Shown piece after piece: positions 19,718 to 29,011 of a DNA stretch of 64,000 bases. Position 1 is the first letter of the stretch; each line of letters opens with the position of its first letter. The position numbers were made by a program, and so were the translations under genes. Source of the DNA: Prevotella sp. oral taxon 299 str. F0039 (lineage in GTDB: Bacteria > Bacteroidota > Bacteroidia > Bacteroidales > Bacteroidaceae); NCBI RefSeq assembly GCF_000163055.2, contig NC_022124.1:62001-126000 (forward strand), read 5' to 3'. The notes beneath the pieces were generated by a model. The model ran no database searches. It saw nothing but the letters and a program-made list of their open reading frames with translations, and was not told where the DNA came from.

Positions 19718-20320
19718 ATGACTTATATTTCAGATTTTCTTTTTTGGATTACCACAGGACTTTTAATTCCTGTCATCGTAATTTTATTGTTGCTCTTTAT
19801 CCGAGCATTACTCTTGTTAGGGACATTCTTTGGGCAGTATCTTGGTATGCGACATACGATCCGTGTCATTAAAAAGCATTTCGACACTCTTACCGTCGAT
19901 GGATTGACCAGTCTCAAAGAGCAGTTGCCTACGCAAAGAACGTTGCCTCTTTTGGTTTATGCGCATCGCATCTTAGATGCGAAAGGAAGCGAGCAACATA
20001 TTGAGAGGTTGCTTTCCCAATTTGAAATAGATTATAATAAAGAGATAGGCACGCCTGCCTTGTTGGCTAAATTAGGACCACAGTTGGGACTTATGGGGAC
20101 GCTTATTCCCATGGGACCTGCTCTTGTGGGATTGTCAACAGGCGACATTGCTTCTATGGCGTACAATATGCAAGTGGCTTTTGCTACAACCGTCATAGGA
20201 TTATTCTCGGCAGGAGTAGGAATGATAACGATGCAAGTTAAGCGGCGTTGGTTCATGCAGCAGCGCACACAATTAGAGTTCTTGGCGGATTTAATCTTAG
20301 AAAACAAGGGAAGGGTATGA
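19718..20320 (+). CDS. hmuU: MotA/TolQ/ExbB-like protein HmuU
   Basis: A 200-residue proton-channel-type protein. It has a hydrophobic N-terminal span (about 10-40), a cytoplasmic region, and the conserved block LAKLGPQLGLMGTLIPMGPA with a third span TTVIGLFSAGVGMI, the signature of the MotA/TolQ/ExbB channel family. With HmuV it probably forms a small energising complex that powers the haem system. The last codons overlap the HmuV start (ATGA at 20317), so translation is coupled. The IS-type insertion just upstream separates it from hmuT. Confidence 0.87.
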   Translation: MTYISDFLFWITTGLLIPVIVILLLLFIRALLLLGTFFGQYLGMRHTIRVIKKHFDTLTVDGLTSLKEQLPTQRTLPLLVYAHRILDAKGSEQHIERLLSQFEIDYNKEIGTPALLAKLGPQLGLMGTLIPMGPALVGLSTGDIASMAYNMQVAFATTVIGLFSAGVGMITMQVKRRWFMQQRTQLEFLADLILENKGRV

Positions 20321-20655
20321 GAAGACGTCGCCGTTATGCATCATCTTCAAACGATGAAGATTTTAATCCCATGAGTGTGGTGGGCAATCTTTTTGACGTG
20401 TCTATGGTCTTTGCCGTGGCTCTCATGGTGGCATTGGTAACACGATACAAGATGCCAGAGATGTTTAGTAGTCAGGATTTTACGTTGGTAAAAAATCCAG
20501 GTAAAGAAAATATGGAGATTATTACCAAAAAAGGTAAAAAGATAGAGCGGTATACTCCTTCCAATGATCAAAATAATACCGACGGTACCAAGGGAAAAAA
20601 AATAGGAATAGCATATGAATTAGATAATGGACAGGTAATATATGTGCCTGAATGA
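20317..20655 (+). CDS. hmuV: DUF2149-type protein HmuV
   Basis: 112 residues starting at the ATG overlapping the hmuU stop (MRRRRRYAS); a longer frame from 20248 would overlap hmuU heavily and is rejected. It has one membrane span (about 30-48, NLFDVSMVFAVALMVAL) and a soluble tail (YELDNGQVIYVPE). That is the ExbD/TolR-like topology of DUF2149 proteins, always seen next to a MotA/TolQ/ExbB partner. It is the last gene of the haem operon. Confidence 0.85.
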   Translation: MRRRRRYASSSNDEDFNPMSVVGNLFDVSMVFAVALMVALVTRYKMPEMFSSQDFTLVKNPGKENMEIITKKGKKIERYTPSNDQNNTDGTKGKKIGIAYELDNGQVIYVPE

Positions 20656-21005
20656 GAATAACTCAATATATATGGATAGACTTTGTCAAAAGCATCCCAC
20701 AAAAGTGGCTAATGTGCGATGCCTTTGGCGAGAAGTTCTGACATCCTTCTCATAACTTATTTGTAAGTTATGTAAGTTATTCTGTAAGTTTATTATTGGT
20801 GTCCGGTAAAACTTTCCTCTCCAATTCGTTGTAATAAAGAATGCTTATAAAAGTATCATTTGAGGTATTTTTCTCTGAATATTCGGCTAAATTTCATGTA
20901 AATAATAGTTTTTAGTAACGGTTACTATTTGAAACCACTACTATCCCGTTAAGGTGGACTAATCGCTCTTTGAATTAATTGAAATACAGTCTATTAGGTG
21001 GTGTT

Positions 21006-21038
21006 TTGAAATGAAACGGACTTGATTTCGTAACTTTG
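21006..21038 (+). promoter_or_regulatory. Promoter of the IS4-type transposase
   Basis: TTG (21006-21008), a 22-base spacer and TAACTTTG (21031-21038). The preceding 20656-21005 has no gene. The sequence GTGTCCGGTAAAAC near 20810 resembles the terminal repeat of this IS group and may be its left end. Confidence 0.5.
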
Positions 21039-21051
21039 CAGTCAAATTTAA

Positions 21052-21579
21052 ATGACTGTTATGTTCCAAGACAAATACGTTTTTGCCCAGCTCACCGCTT
21101 TTTTGAACAGAACTCAGTTTAACAACTATGTTCGCAAGTATGATGGAAACCGCTATGTGAAGCATTTCACTTGTTGGAATCAGTTGCTTGCTATGATGTT
21201 TGGTCAACTGAGTAATCGAGAGAATTTGCGAGATTTGATTGTTGCTTTTGAAACACATAGAGCAAAGCAATACCATCTTGGATTAGGGCGTAAGCCTATT
21301 GCGAAAACGATATTAGCTTCAGCCTATCATAATCGTGACTACCGTATCTTTGAAGACTTTGCTTTCTATATGATGGAGCAAGCCAGAAAGAAACGGGTAA
21401 CGGATATTTTCAAGTTGAAAGGCAATGTGTATGCCTTCGACTCAACGACAATTCCTTTGTGTTTGTCAGTCTTCTGGTGGGCAAAGTTCCGTAAGAAGAA
21501 GGGAGGGATAAAAGCACATGTGTTATATGACCTCGAATCTCAGGTTCCTGCTTTCTTCCATATCTCTACAGCATCTTAG
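21052..21579 (+). pseudogene. IS4-type (DUF4372) transposase, 3' truncated
   Basis: The N-terminal 175 residues of a DUF4372-domain IS4-family transposase: QFNNYVRKYDGNRYVKHF, WNQLLAMMFGQLSNREN, LGLGRKPIAKTILASAYHN and the first DDE block NVYAFDSTTIPLC. After GGIKAHVLYD...FFHISTAS, where intact relatives continue with a VHD-type block, it stops within a few bases. The following DNA is the C-terminal end of a tyrosine recombinase on the other strand. So the gene is cut at about 21575 by recombination with mobile-element DNA. It is inactive because the later catalytic residues are lost. Confidence 0.85.
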
Positions 21580-22671
21580 AAACTGATTCCATTGAAACAC
21601 CTTTACTCAATGACATTGTTGCAAATGTGTGGCGAGCCATGTGAAAGGTTAGGTCCTTTTAATGCCACAAATATCTGCAATTTCCTTCAGATATGAATTA
21701 GTTCGCTGATTAGTTAGCATTGGGAAAAGTTTACCATTACGATAGGTCTTACCACTATATTTTTCGATAATATTTTTCGGGATATCCAATAAAAGAACAT
21801 TTGTTGCGACACTTGTCTTTTGTCGTTTTGTCATTATCCATTGTTTGTCATCAAGGGTAACAATGTTCTCGGGAGTAAGGTTAGCCACATCAATGTACGC
21901 CAAGCCTGTGAAGCATGAGAATACGAATAAGTCACGAACCAATTCCAAACACTGTATGCCTAGATTCTTATTGGCTATCTTCAAAATCTCTTCATGTGTT
22001 AAGAAACCACGATTGACTGGCTCAAGGTGAAAACAATGATTAAGAAAAGGATCATGATGGATTACCCCCATTTTTCTTCCTAAAATCGTAATTGTCTTGA
22101 AAGTCTTCATTGTCTTGGTGGCTGTATTTGGGTTCTGACCAACTACTGTGCGAAGATAAATATCAAAGTCGTGTATGATGATATAGGTGAGTTCAGATAA
22201 ACGTATATCCGAACGTTTGTACTTATCCTGCAAGAAAGTTGTGAAGTGTCGTTTGCAGACATTATATTTCTGGAAAGTGGCAGCACTTACAGATATGCCC
22301 ACTTGCTTAGCAATATCTTTGTTGTGCTTATCGAAGAGTGTCATCATCGTTTCTACCTCTTCTTTCTTGCCGAGATACTCCGATTTGATACGTTCCAAAG
22401 AAATGGCATCTGTCATTTCCAACTTTTTGAAGATAGTCTGCAATCCGCTTTGGATGTTATCCAACTCGAGATTGGTAGAAAGGACCTCTGTAGTCCTTCC
22501 TTTCAGCCGTTCTTTTTCACTATCCCATTGCGACTGCTGAACGGCAATACCTGTTGATCCAATGGAAAGTCGTTCGTTGTTGAGATAGATCCTCAACATC
22601 ACGGGTGTTTTACCCTCCTTGTTCACATAGTTGCTTCTTAAATAGAAGACTGCTCTGAAAATGGTTTTCAT
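21577..22671 (-). pseudogene. Tyrosine recombinase, frameshifted and truncated
   Basis: A Bacteroidetes integrase with an arm-binding N-terminus (FRAVFYLRSNYVNKEGKTPV), a SAM-like core-binding domain and a catalytic domain (CFTGLAYIDVANLTPENI). The first catalytic Arg position is Ala, as in part of the IntDOT-related group. The frame ends prematurely at 21649 after CGIKRT. One base restored there gives DLTFHMARHTFATMSLSKG and MESVSKML, the missing catalytic block, up to the junction with the IS4 fragment near 21577, before the GHT and the nucleophilic Tyr. It is therefore dead twice over. It is the probable original integrase of the outer mobile element. Confidence 0.85.
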
Positions 22672-22690
22672 TTGCGCTGCTGTTGTTTAA

Positions 22691-22923
22691 TTGTAGCCAT
22701 GGCAAGGAAAGTTGTAGCCAAAATTCAATAATTGTAGCCAGCTTCTAATAGAATTGTAGCCAAAAGATTGAATTATTAGCGAGATAAACTTCTGTAACCA
22801 CGCTACAAAGTTCGACATATTTATTTGAATAACAGTAATTTGCGTGTACTCTATGCGTACGCTGTACGAACTCTTGGCTACAATTTTTATTTTGCCTCAA
22901 AAAGTGTAGCCAGATTGTAGCCA
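22691..22923. repeat. Iteron-like array of TTGTAGCCA repeats
   Basis: Copies of TTGTAGCCA start at 22691, 22712, 22732 and 22754 (steps of 21, 20 and 22, one per two helix turns). An inverted copy lies at 22875-22883, and direct copies at 22904 (GTGTAGCCA) and 22915. They fill the region upstream of the integrase pseudogene. The regular spacing suggests binding sites for a recombinase arm-binding domain or an excisionase. Otherwise 22672-23242 contains no gene. Confidence 0.8.
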
Positions 22924-23070
22924 TTGTAGAGTATTTAGGGAGTATTTACCCCCTCTGTACGTACTCTGAGAAGAAGAATGGATATAAAAGAAAAGTATCA
23001 TAACTACTTGTAGCTATGATACTTACTTTTTTGTTAGGATTTCTCTGTTGGTCTGTTCAGAGTACCTAAA

Positions 23071-23083
23071 GCGGAGAGAGAGG
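23071..23083. repeat. Left 13-bp direct repeat, candidate att site
   Basis: GCGGAGAGAGAGG, identical to 39297-39309. It sits 160 bases before the integrase gene and so marks the probable left end of the 16.2 kb element. Confidence 0.65.
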
Positions 23084-23242
23084 CTCTTTCTCTTGAACTA
23101 TCATAAACTATCAAATCTCATCAATCTATTGTAATATAGCCGTTTACGTAAAGTGTTAATAAAATAAGATTTCACGGAAAATCTTTGGTAATATCATTTT
23201 TAGGGTGTAACTTTGGGTGCATACATCAATACACCCGAAGAT

Positions 23243-24535
23243 ATGAACATCAAACGGAATATCATTTTCACATTGGAGAGCAGGAAGAAGGATGGAGTTC
23301 TTATCACAGAGAACGTACCTATTCGTATGCGCGTTAATTTTGCGTCCAAGCGGATTGAGTTTACCACTGGCTACCGCATCGATGCTACCAAGTGGGATGC
23401 AGATAAGCAGCGTGTGAAGAATGGTTGTAGCAACAAGTTGAAACAATCGGCTTCTGAAATCAACGCTTCGCTCTTGGAGTATTATACAGAAATACAGGCA
23501 ATCTTTAAGAAGTTTGAGGTAGAGGAGGCAATGCCAACACCCGAACAGATTAAGGAGGCTTTCAATGCTTTGCACAAACCTGCGAGCGAAGAGCCTAAGA
23601 CAAAGGAGAAAGTATTGCCTTGCGATTTCTTTCAGGTGTTTGATGATTTCGTGGAGGATTGTGGGCGACAGAACGACTGGACAGATTCTACTTATGAGAA
23701 GTTTGCAGCCGTGAAAAATCATTTGACCAACTTTCGTGAAGGACTTACCTTTGAGTTCTTCGACGAGCGAGGTTTGAATGATTACATTAGTTATCTGCGT
23801 GATGTAAAGGAGATGCGCAACACAACCATTGGCAAGCAACTGAGTTTCTTGAAATGGTTTTTGCGCTGGGCTTTCAAGAAAGGTGTACATCAAAACAACG
23901 CCTACGATAGTTATAAGCCTAAGCTCAAGAGTACCCAAAAGAAAATCATCTTCCTCACTTGGGATGAACTCAACCGTTTCCGAGAGTTCAAGATCCCTTC
24001 CAACAAGCAGGCTCTCGAACGTGTGCGTGATGTATTTCTCTTCCAATGCTTCACTGGCTTGCGTTATTCAGATGTATTCAACCTCCGTAGGAGTGATATT
24101 AAAGGCGACCATATTGAAGTTACAACGGTCAAGACTTCCGATAGTTTGATTATAGAACTGAATAATCACAGCAAAGCGATTCTTGATAAGTACAAGGATG
24201 TGGCGTTTGAGCATGACAAGGTATTGCCAGTGATTACCAATCAGAAGATGAACGATTATCTTAAGGAATTGGCAGAAATGGCTGGGATTGACGAGCCTGT
24301 GCGTCAAACTTATTATAAAGGCAATGAGCGCATAGACGATGTTACACCTAAATATGCCTTGCTTGGCACGCACGCTGGTCGCAGAACGTTCATCTGTAAT
24401 GCCCTCGCTTTGGGCATTCCTCCGCAGGTGGTGATGAAATGGACGGGGCATAGTGACTACAAGGCGATGAAGCCGTATATTGACATTGCAGACGACATTA
24501 AGGCGAATGCTATGAGCAAGTTCAATCAATTATAA
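23243..24535 (+). CDS. Tyrosine recombinase (integrase)
   Basis: 430 residues from the ATG at 23243 (a TTG at 23213 is an alternative). It has an arm-binding N-terminus (MNIKRNIIFTLESRKKDGV), a core-binding domain (about 140-235) and a catalytic domain with Arg in FTGLRYSDVFNLRR, the HxxR-region block THAGRRTF, GHSDYKAM and the nucleophile Tyr in MKPYIDIADD. All parts of the R-H-R-Y set look present, so it is likely active. It is the first gene inside the left repeat and should integrate and excise the 16.2 kb element. Its stop is 12 bases from the DUF1016 gene, so the nuclease is probably co-transcribed. Confidence 0.93.
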   Translation: MNIKRNIIFTLESRKKDGVLITENVPIRMRVNFASKRIEFTTGYRIDATKWDADKQRVKNGCSNKLKQSASEINASLLEYYTEIQAIFKKFEVEEAMPTPEQIKEAFNALHKPASEEPKTKEKVLPCDFFQVFDDFVEDCGRQNDWTDSTYEKFAAVKNHLTNFREGLTFEFFDERGLNDYISYLRDVKEMRNTTIGKQLSFLKWFLRWAFKKGVHQNNAYDSYKPKLKSTQKKIIFLTWDELNRFREFKIPSNKQALERVRDVFLFQCFTGLRYSDVFNLRRSDIKGDHIEVTTVKTSDSLIIELNNHSKAILDKYKDVAFEHDKVLPVITNQKMNDYLKELAEMAGIDEPVRQTYYKGNERIDDVTPKYALLGTHAGRRTFICNALALGIPPQVVMKWTGHSDYKAMKPYIDIADDIKANAMSKFNQL

Positions 24536-24547
24536 CACTGAAACGAT

Positions 24548-25828
24548 ATGAGCCAAGATAAAATACAGAAAGCAGATAATCAAGATTTATCTCTCGTTGT
24601 ACGAGCTATTGGTACTGACCTCGAGCATACACAAGTGCGCGTGATTGCTTCGGCTAATGCTGATATGCTCTTCCATTATTGGAAAGTAGGGCATTTCATT
24701 CTCTACCTCCAAAAGAAAGAAGGTTGGGGAAGCAAAGTCATTGACAACTTATCCAAGGCGATACGCTCACAATATGCAGATAAGAAGGGGTATTCCACTC
24801 GTAATCTTATCTATATGTGCCAGTTTGCAAAGGCTTATCCTATGGAGGTTCTAACGGAAATGGGTAAGGTTGAAGAGTTGCTTAATAGTCCTTCGGTTGA
24901 TAATGTATTACAACTCACAAATGAACTCAATCAATTTACGCAAGAGCCTCTTGCGCAAATACAAGCAGCAGGTATTCGGGGAGATATAATTATGCAAGAA
25001 CCTCTTGCACAATTAGGAGATGTTTCTGAAACGCTGTCTGCTATCTATCACAGCGATATCAGTCAGATAGAGGAAATCTTCAAGCACTCAGCCGTAGTTC
25101 GCACGAACTGGGCAAGCCATGTAATTTTACTTAATAGCAAACTACCTTTAGGTGAACGCTATTGGTATATCACACAGGCAGTTGCCAATGGTTGGAGCAG
25201 CAATGTTCTGCAAATGCAAATTGAAACCAACCTTTTCGCACGGCAGATTACGGCAAAGAAAGTGAGCAACTTCTCAGTACGATTACCCAAACCACAAAGC
25301 GACCTTGCCAATTATCTGATGAAGGATCCTTATATATTTGATATGATGGGGCAAACAGATAAAATGGCAGAACGAGACGTTGAACGGCAATTGGTTTCTC
25401 ATATCACTAAATATCTTTTGGAAATGGGCAGTGGCTTTGCGTTTGTAGCACAGCAGAAACACTTTGAAGTAGGTGATTCTGATTTCTATGCCGACCTCAT
25501 TCTCTACAATATCCAACTGCACGCCTATGTGGTTATCGAACTTAAAGCGACACCATTCAAGCCCGAATATATGGGACAACTCAACTTCTATATCAATGTT
25601 GTTGATGATACCCTCCGTGGCGAACACGACAACAAGACGATCGGCTTGCTCCTCTGCAATGGTGGCGACAAAGTAGTGGCGCAATATGCCCTCTCTGGCT
25701 ACGACCAGCCTATCGGTGTTAGCGATTATCAACTAACAAAGGCTATTCCAGACAATTTGAAGTCTGCCTTACCTACAATTGAAGAAGTCGAGGAAGAACT
25801 AACTAAGATTGTAGAGCAAGATAAATAA
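24548..25828 (+). CDS. DUF1016 / YhcG-type PDDEXK nuclease
   Basis: 426 residues. The N-terminal DUF1016 domain (ADMLFHYWKVGHFILYLQKK, then LSKAIRSQYADKKGYSTRNL) is followed by a PDDEXK nuclease domain with GDSDFYADLILYN and the catalytic VVIELKA block at about 336-342. It is a predicted DNA-cutting or DNA-processing enzyme of the PDDEXK_10 group. It is common in defence islands and mobile elements, but its biochemical role is not settled. It sits between the integrase and a DUF2971 gene (9 bases away). A role in element maintenance rather than defence is also possible. Confidence 0.88.
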   Translation: MSQDKIQKADNQDLSLVVRAIGTDLEHTQVRVIASANADMLFHYWKVGHFILYLQKKEGWGSKVIDNLSKAIRSQYADKKGYSTRNLIYMCQFAKAYPMEVLTEMGKVEELLNSPSVDNVLQLTNELNQFTQEPLAQIQAAGIRGDIIMQEPLAQLGDVSETLSAIYHSDISQIEEIFKHSAVVRTNWASHVILLNSKLPLGERYWYITQAVANGWSSNVLQMQIETNLFARQITAKKVSNFSVRLPKPQSDLANYLMKDPYIFDMMGQTDKMAERDVERQLVSHITKYLLEMGSGFAFVAQQKHFEVGDSDFYADLILYNIQLHAYVVIELKATPFKPEYMGQLNFYINVVDDTLRGEHDNKTIGLLLCNGGDKVVAQYALSGYDQPIGVSDYQLTKAIPDNLKSALPTIEEVEEELTKIVEQDK

Positions 25829-25837
25829 CAGATTAAT

Positions 25838-26866
25838 ATGATTGGATATAAATATAGAGCTAATGCTATTGAAGGCAAAGATAGTACTCGCGACATTGAA
25901 TCGCTCTTAAACGATGAAATATGGGCTTCATCATTTCGTAATTTGAATGATCCATTTGAAGCAACTTATACAGATGAAATCAGTAAAGTTTTGCCTATTT
26001 TCAACCAAGTTTTCAACGTTAACATTAGTGATATACAAAAGAATTGGAAAGAACTGATGACATTTAGAGATAAGTTGGGAATATATTCTCTATCAACATC
26101 TGATAAAGATTTCCCTGATAATGAATTAATGTGGGCTCACTATGCTAATTCTCATAAGGGCTTTTGTATCGCTTATGATGTTGAAAAATTAGAGGATAGT
26201 GAGAAATTTTCATTAGATGTTAATCGTATGACAATAAACTACTCTGAAAAACCTCCACAAATAGAGATAACCGACATAAAAAGCCCAAACTTCATTATTA
26301 AATTGTTTGGCACCAAGTCGCTAGTATGGCAATACGAGAAAGAGATAAGACTTCTATACACAAACTACGGAATGAAGAAGTATAATCCATTTGCTCTAAA
26401 AGCTATTTATTTCGGTTTGAACATGGATAAACAATATCAAGCACAAATTATAGAAAAATTAGAAAATAGAGATGTAAAGTTCTATAAAATGGAGCGAAAG
26501 GACAAGTCATATAATCTTGTACCAACATTGATTTGTGAAAATCAAAGAAAAATTGAAAATAAGTTATCGTCTGACCAATACGAGATATTAAAAATAGAAC
26601 ACAATCATACAGTTGAGAATTTTCATGTTTTGTATAAAGGAATTAAAAAAGACAAGGAATCCTTGATAATTTTCTCTTCTAAATTCAGAGAACAGTATGC
26701 GACAAAACCTTCAAATATAAATATCTATGACAGTAAGGCTTGTATTAATTTAATTGAAAAGTATCCTCTATATGGTAAAGAAAAAACTTTATTTGCTAAT
26801 CATTTAATTGCACTATCTATGTTTGACACTCCAGATGACATTTGGTTATACCCAGACAAATACTAG
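25838..26866 (+). CDS. DUF2971 family protein
   Basis: 342 residues. The first 210 match DUF2971: IWASSFRNLNDPFEATYTD, LMWAHYANSHKGFCIAYD and WQYEKEIRLLY. The remaining 130 are an AT-rich extension with no family I recognise. The gene starts 9 bases after the DUF1016 stop, making a pair. DUF2971 proteins are scattered across defence islands and phages, but no activity is established. There are no membrane spans or signal peptide. Its function is not known. Confidence 0.8.
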   Translation: MIGYKYRANAIEGKDSTRDIESLLNDEIWASSFRNLNDPFEATYTDEISKVLPIFNQVFNVNISDIQKNWKELMTFRDKLGIYSLSTSDKDFPDNELMWAHYANSHKGFCIAYDVEKLEDSEKFSLDVNRMTINYSEKPPQIEITDIKSPNFIIKLFGTKSLVWQYEKEIRLLYTNYGMKKYNPFALKAIYFGLNMDKQYQAQIIEKLENRDVKFYKMERKDKSYNLVPTLICENQRKIENKLSSDQYEILKIEHNHTVENFHVLYKGIKKDKESLIIFSSKFREQYATKPSNINIYDSKACINLIEKYPLYGKEKTLFANHLIALSMFDTPDDIWLYPDKY

Positions 26867-26921
26867 AGATTAAACAATAGAATTTTAGGTAACAGTCTAT
26901 GATTAATGATTATACAAAATA

Positions 26922-26967
26922 AAAATCCTGCAACAAACTTATTTACTTTGCAGGATTTTATTTTTTA
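26922..26967. terminator. Bidirectional terminator between convergent operons
   Basis: A stem of about 12 bases (AAAATCCTGCAA with TTTGCAGGATTTT) and a T run on both sides. It separates the plus-strand DUF2971 gene from the minus-strand mobilization genes that end at 26971. Confidence 0.85.
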
Positions 26968-26970
26968 TGA

Positions 26971-27630
26971 CTATTGATGAAGTCGTTTTTTAAGTTGCAC
27001 TTGCTCACCTTTGATACGCTCTTGTTGTTCTATTAGTTCCGCTTGCCGTTGCAGAGCTTGCTCGTAATCGATAACCTTCTGCTCCAACTGCCGAATGACT
27101 TTGGGATTGCGATGCGTGACAAAAAGACTGTCGAGATGCACGAAGTCTTTGCTTGTGGCTTTGCCTTGCATACGCAGGTAGCGGTAGCGGAGGTCGTAAT
27201 CGGATGCAATTTGCAGTTTGTTGGCTCCCATAGCAAAGAACCAGCAACTGACCATAACCAAGCCGCAAACTAACAGGAGCGATATGCGTTCGGCTAATTG
27301 AATGCTTGCAAATAGAGAGTAGTTCTTGTATTCTACGGACTTTTGTTGCTCTTTGATGAGCTGTTGCAAGGTTTCAAACTTCGGGGCGAGTTTCTTGTTT
27401 GATTGCGAGAGTGCCTCCAAAACAAAAAGTTGGTGTTCTTTGATTTTAGCTTGCGTCTCTTTGGAGAGATGAATTTGCACGATTTCTTGCGTTGTGGTGC
27501 GCTCTGCGTTTGGGCTGGCAGGTTGTGTTGCAAGCGTAGTGCGTAGTTCTGCTTGCGTCTTGCTGATGGCTTTGCATTCTTGTTTGAGTTCTTCGAGGAT
27601 GTCGAGGATTGGTGCCATTTCATTGTTCAT
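26971..27630 (-). CDS. Coiled-coil membrane protein of the mobilization operon
   Basis: 219 residues with long charged helical regions (about 30-100 and 160-219, with repeated Gln/Glu/Lys) and one membrane span at about 113-133 (ISLLLVCGLVMVSCWFFAMG). It lies 21 bases downstream of the relaxase and is transcribed with it. Such proteins often close the mobilization operons of Bacteroides mobilizable elements and may anchor the relaxosome, though this is inferred from position. No enzymatic motif is visible. Confidence 0.75.
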   Translation of the reverse strand: MNNEMAPILDILEELKQECKAISKTQAELRTTLATQPASPNAERTTTQEIVQIHLSKETQAKIKEHQLFVLEALSQSNKKLAPKFETLQQLIKEQQKSVEYKNYSLFASIQLAERISLLLVCGLVMVSCWFFAMGANKLQIASDYDLRYRYLRMQGKATSKDFVHLDSLFVTHRNPKVIRQLEQKVIDYEQALQRQAELIEQQERIKGEQVQLKKRLHQ

Positions 27631-27651
27631 ACTGATACATTTTTTTGATGA

Positions 27652-28575
27652 TTAAATTCTACGTTTGCAGTTGGCTCTGTTGCGAAGTTTCTTTTGGAAG
27701 CGAAGTTCATCAACGTCCACACTTCCGCTAGGCATAGGCATCGTAAAGACTTCGCCAAGTGCATCGGATAAGTCGCTTGCAAATCCGCTCTCATCTATCG
27801 AATGTGCCATTGGCTCTTTCGATAGATGTTGCTGTGCCTGCTGAATGTTTCGCTCTATCTCTGCATTGAGGCGCGAGAAAGAGCAGGAACAGTCTATCTT
27901 TGAGCCACTGAAACTGCAACCGTCCTTCTCGAAGATGATACCTTGCACAACATCCGTATTGCCTTTCGTCTTGAAACGAGTGGTAATGCCTTGTTTGTTT
28001 AAGTCTGTGACAAAGTCTTTCCAATTCTTTGATTGGAGCAACACAACCTTGATGGCATCGAATATCTCATAGCGTAATTTGTCTTCGCCTCTCAGTTGTT
28101 GGCGGTTTACCGCCTTTTTCCCTTCGCTAAGTGTCAAACCATAACGCTCAGTCAGTTCTCGGCAAATCTTCGTAGAGCGGTATTTCTCATTGCAGTCACT
28201 GATGGTCTTGCCATCATTGCCAATGCGATTGATGCAAATGTGCAAGTGCGGATGCAGACGATCGCTGTGCCTTACGATAAGGCTCTGCGTGTCTCCGTAG
28301 CCCATTTTCTCTAAATACTCATTGGCAATCTTCACCATCACATCATCTGTCAATCGCTCGGCATCGCTAGCAGAGAACGAGAGTATCGTGTGGCAGACTG
28401 GCTTCTGCACGTTCGGGCGCATAGAGGCTTGAAGGGTGAACTCGTGAGCGCATAAGTTTTGGTCGATAAAACCAATGTTATTACTCGCTAAAACCTTAGC
28501 TTTTCCTTTCTCTTTGCTAAGCATATAATTGATAACTCCTCCGAAGTCTGCGCCTTTGATAATCTTGGCTATCAT
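27652..28575 (-). CDS. Relaxase (MobA/BmgA-type mobilization nuclease)
   Basis: 307 residues. The N-terminal relaxase domain contains NYMLSKEKGKAKVLA and the metal-binding histidine block HSDRLHPHLHICINR (H103, H108, H110, H112). It belongs to the relaxase/mobilization nuclease group typical of Bacteroides mobilizable transposons. It should nick the element at oriT and lead the strand into a recipient with a helper's mating apparatus. Its start overlaps the MobC stop by four bases (ATGA), so both are made together. The C-terminal 80 residues are low in conserved features. Confidence 0.9.
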   Translation of the reverse strand: MIAKIIKGADFGGVINYMLSKEKGKAKVLASNNIGFIDQNLCAHEFTLQASMRPNVQKPVCHTILSFSASDAERLTDDVMVKIANEYLEKMGYGDTQSLIVRHSDRLHPHLHICINRIGNDGKTISDCNEKYRSTKICRELTERYGLTLSEGKKAVNRQQLRGEDKLRYEIFDAIKVVLLQSKNWKDFVTDLNKQGITTRFKTKGNTDVVQGIIFEKDGCSFSGSKIDCSCSFSRLNAEIERNIQQAQQHLSKEPMAHSIDESGFASDLSDALGEVFTMPMPSGSVDVDELRFQKKLRNRANCKRRI

Positions 28576-28919
28576 GGTTTCAAGCGTTTGATGAGTTCAT
28601 GGATGAGGACTTTGAGTGCATTCAAGTCTTCATTGAGTGCATAAATGCCAAAGGCATTGAGTCGATGAGCTATCTGATTGATATTGTTTGCCATGCCTGA
28701 GACTGTGCGGATGAGTTGCATCTCTTCGGGTTTGATGCGTGCCTTGACTTCTGCTTTTGTGATGAGCTGTCGCAAAAACTCGGTACGAGTAATAGAGGCT
28801 TCACGTGCTTTTCCCAACAAGGTGTAGTACTCCATTGTGTTAAGCCGAAGAAGCACTTGATATTTCCGCTTCTCTGATAAAGTCTTGGTTGGTCGCCCAC
28901 CTTTATTCTTCTGTTCCAT
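28572..28919 (-). CDS. Mobilization protein MobC (relaxosome accessory)
   Basis: 115 residues. I take the ATG at 28919 (MEQKNKGGRPTKTLSEKRK); the open frame upstream to 29096 would overlap the primase end. It has a ribbon-helix-helix-like N-terminus and the C-terminal MobC block MANNINQIAHRLNAFG. It binds near oriT and helps the relaxase. Translation is coupled to the relaxase through the ATGA overlap. Confidence 0.88.
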   Translation of the reverse strand: MEQKNKGGRPTKTLSEKRKYQVLLRLNTMEYYTLLGKAREASITRTEFLRQLITKAEVKARIKPEEMQLIRTVSGMANNINQIAHRLNAFGIYALNEDLNALKVLIHELIKRLKP

Positions 28920-28965
28920 ATTTTTATTTTTTGATGAGACCAGCGGGATTTGTCCTCCCAACTTG

Positions 28966-29011
28966 GGGAGCAAGTAGGTTTTGAGATACTCAAAACACAA
29001 ACTTGCTTCCC
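28966..29011. other. Candidate oriT inverted repeat
   Basis: In the 107 bases between the primase stop and the mobC start lies an inverted repeat (GCAAGT...GTTTTGAG, loop ATA, CTCAAAAC...ACTTGC). A second hairpin, CTCCC-AACTT-GGGGAG, is just to its left. Position directly upstream of mobC and the relaxase is where oriT lies in related elements. No nic site was assigned. Confidence 0.55.

Noticed and set aside
22691..22923. CRISPR array
   Set aside because: The repeat unit is only 9 bases with variable spacing, and no cas genes are nearby. It fits protein-binding iterons better.
23156..24046. 296-residue minus-strand frame
   Set aside because: It is antisense to the intact integrase, whose R-H-R-Y motifs are on the plus strand.
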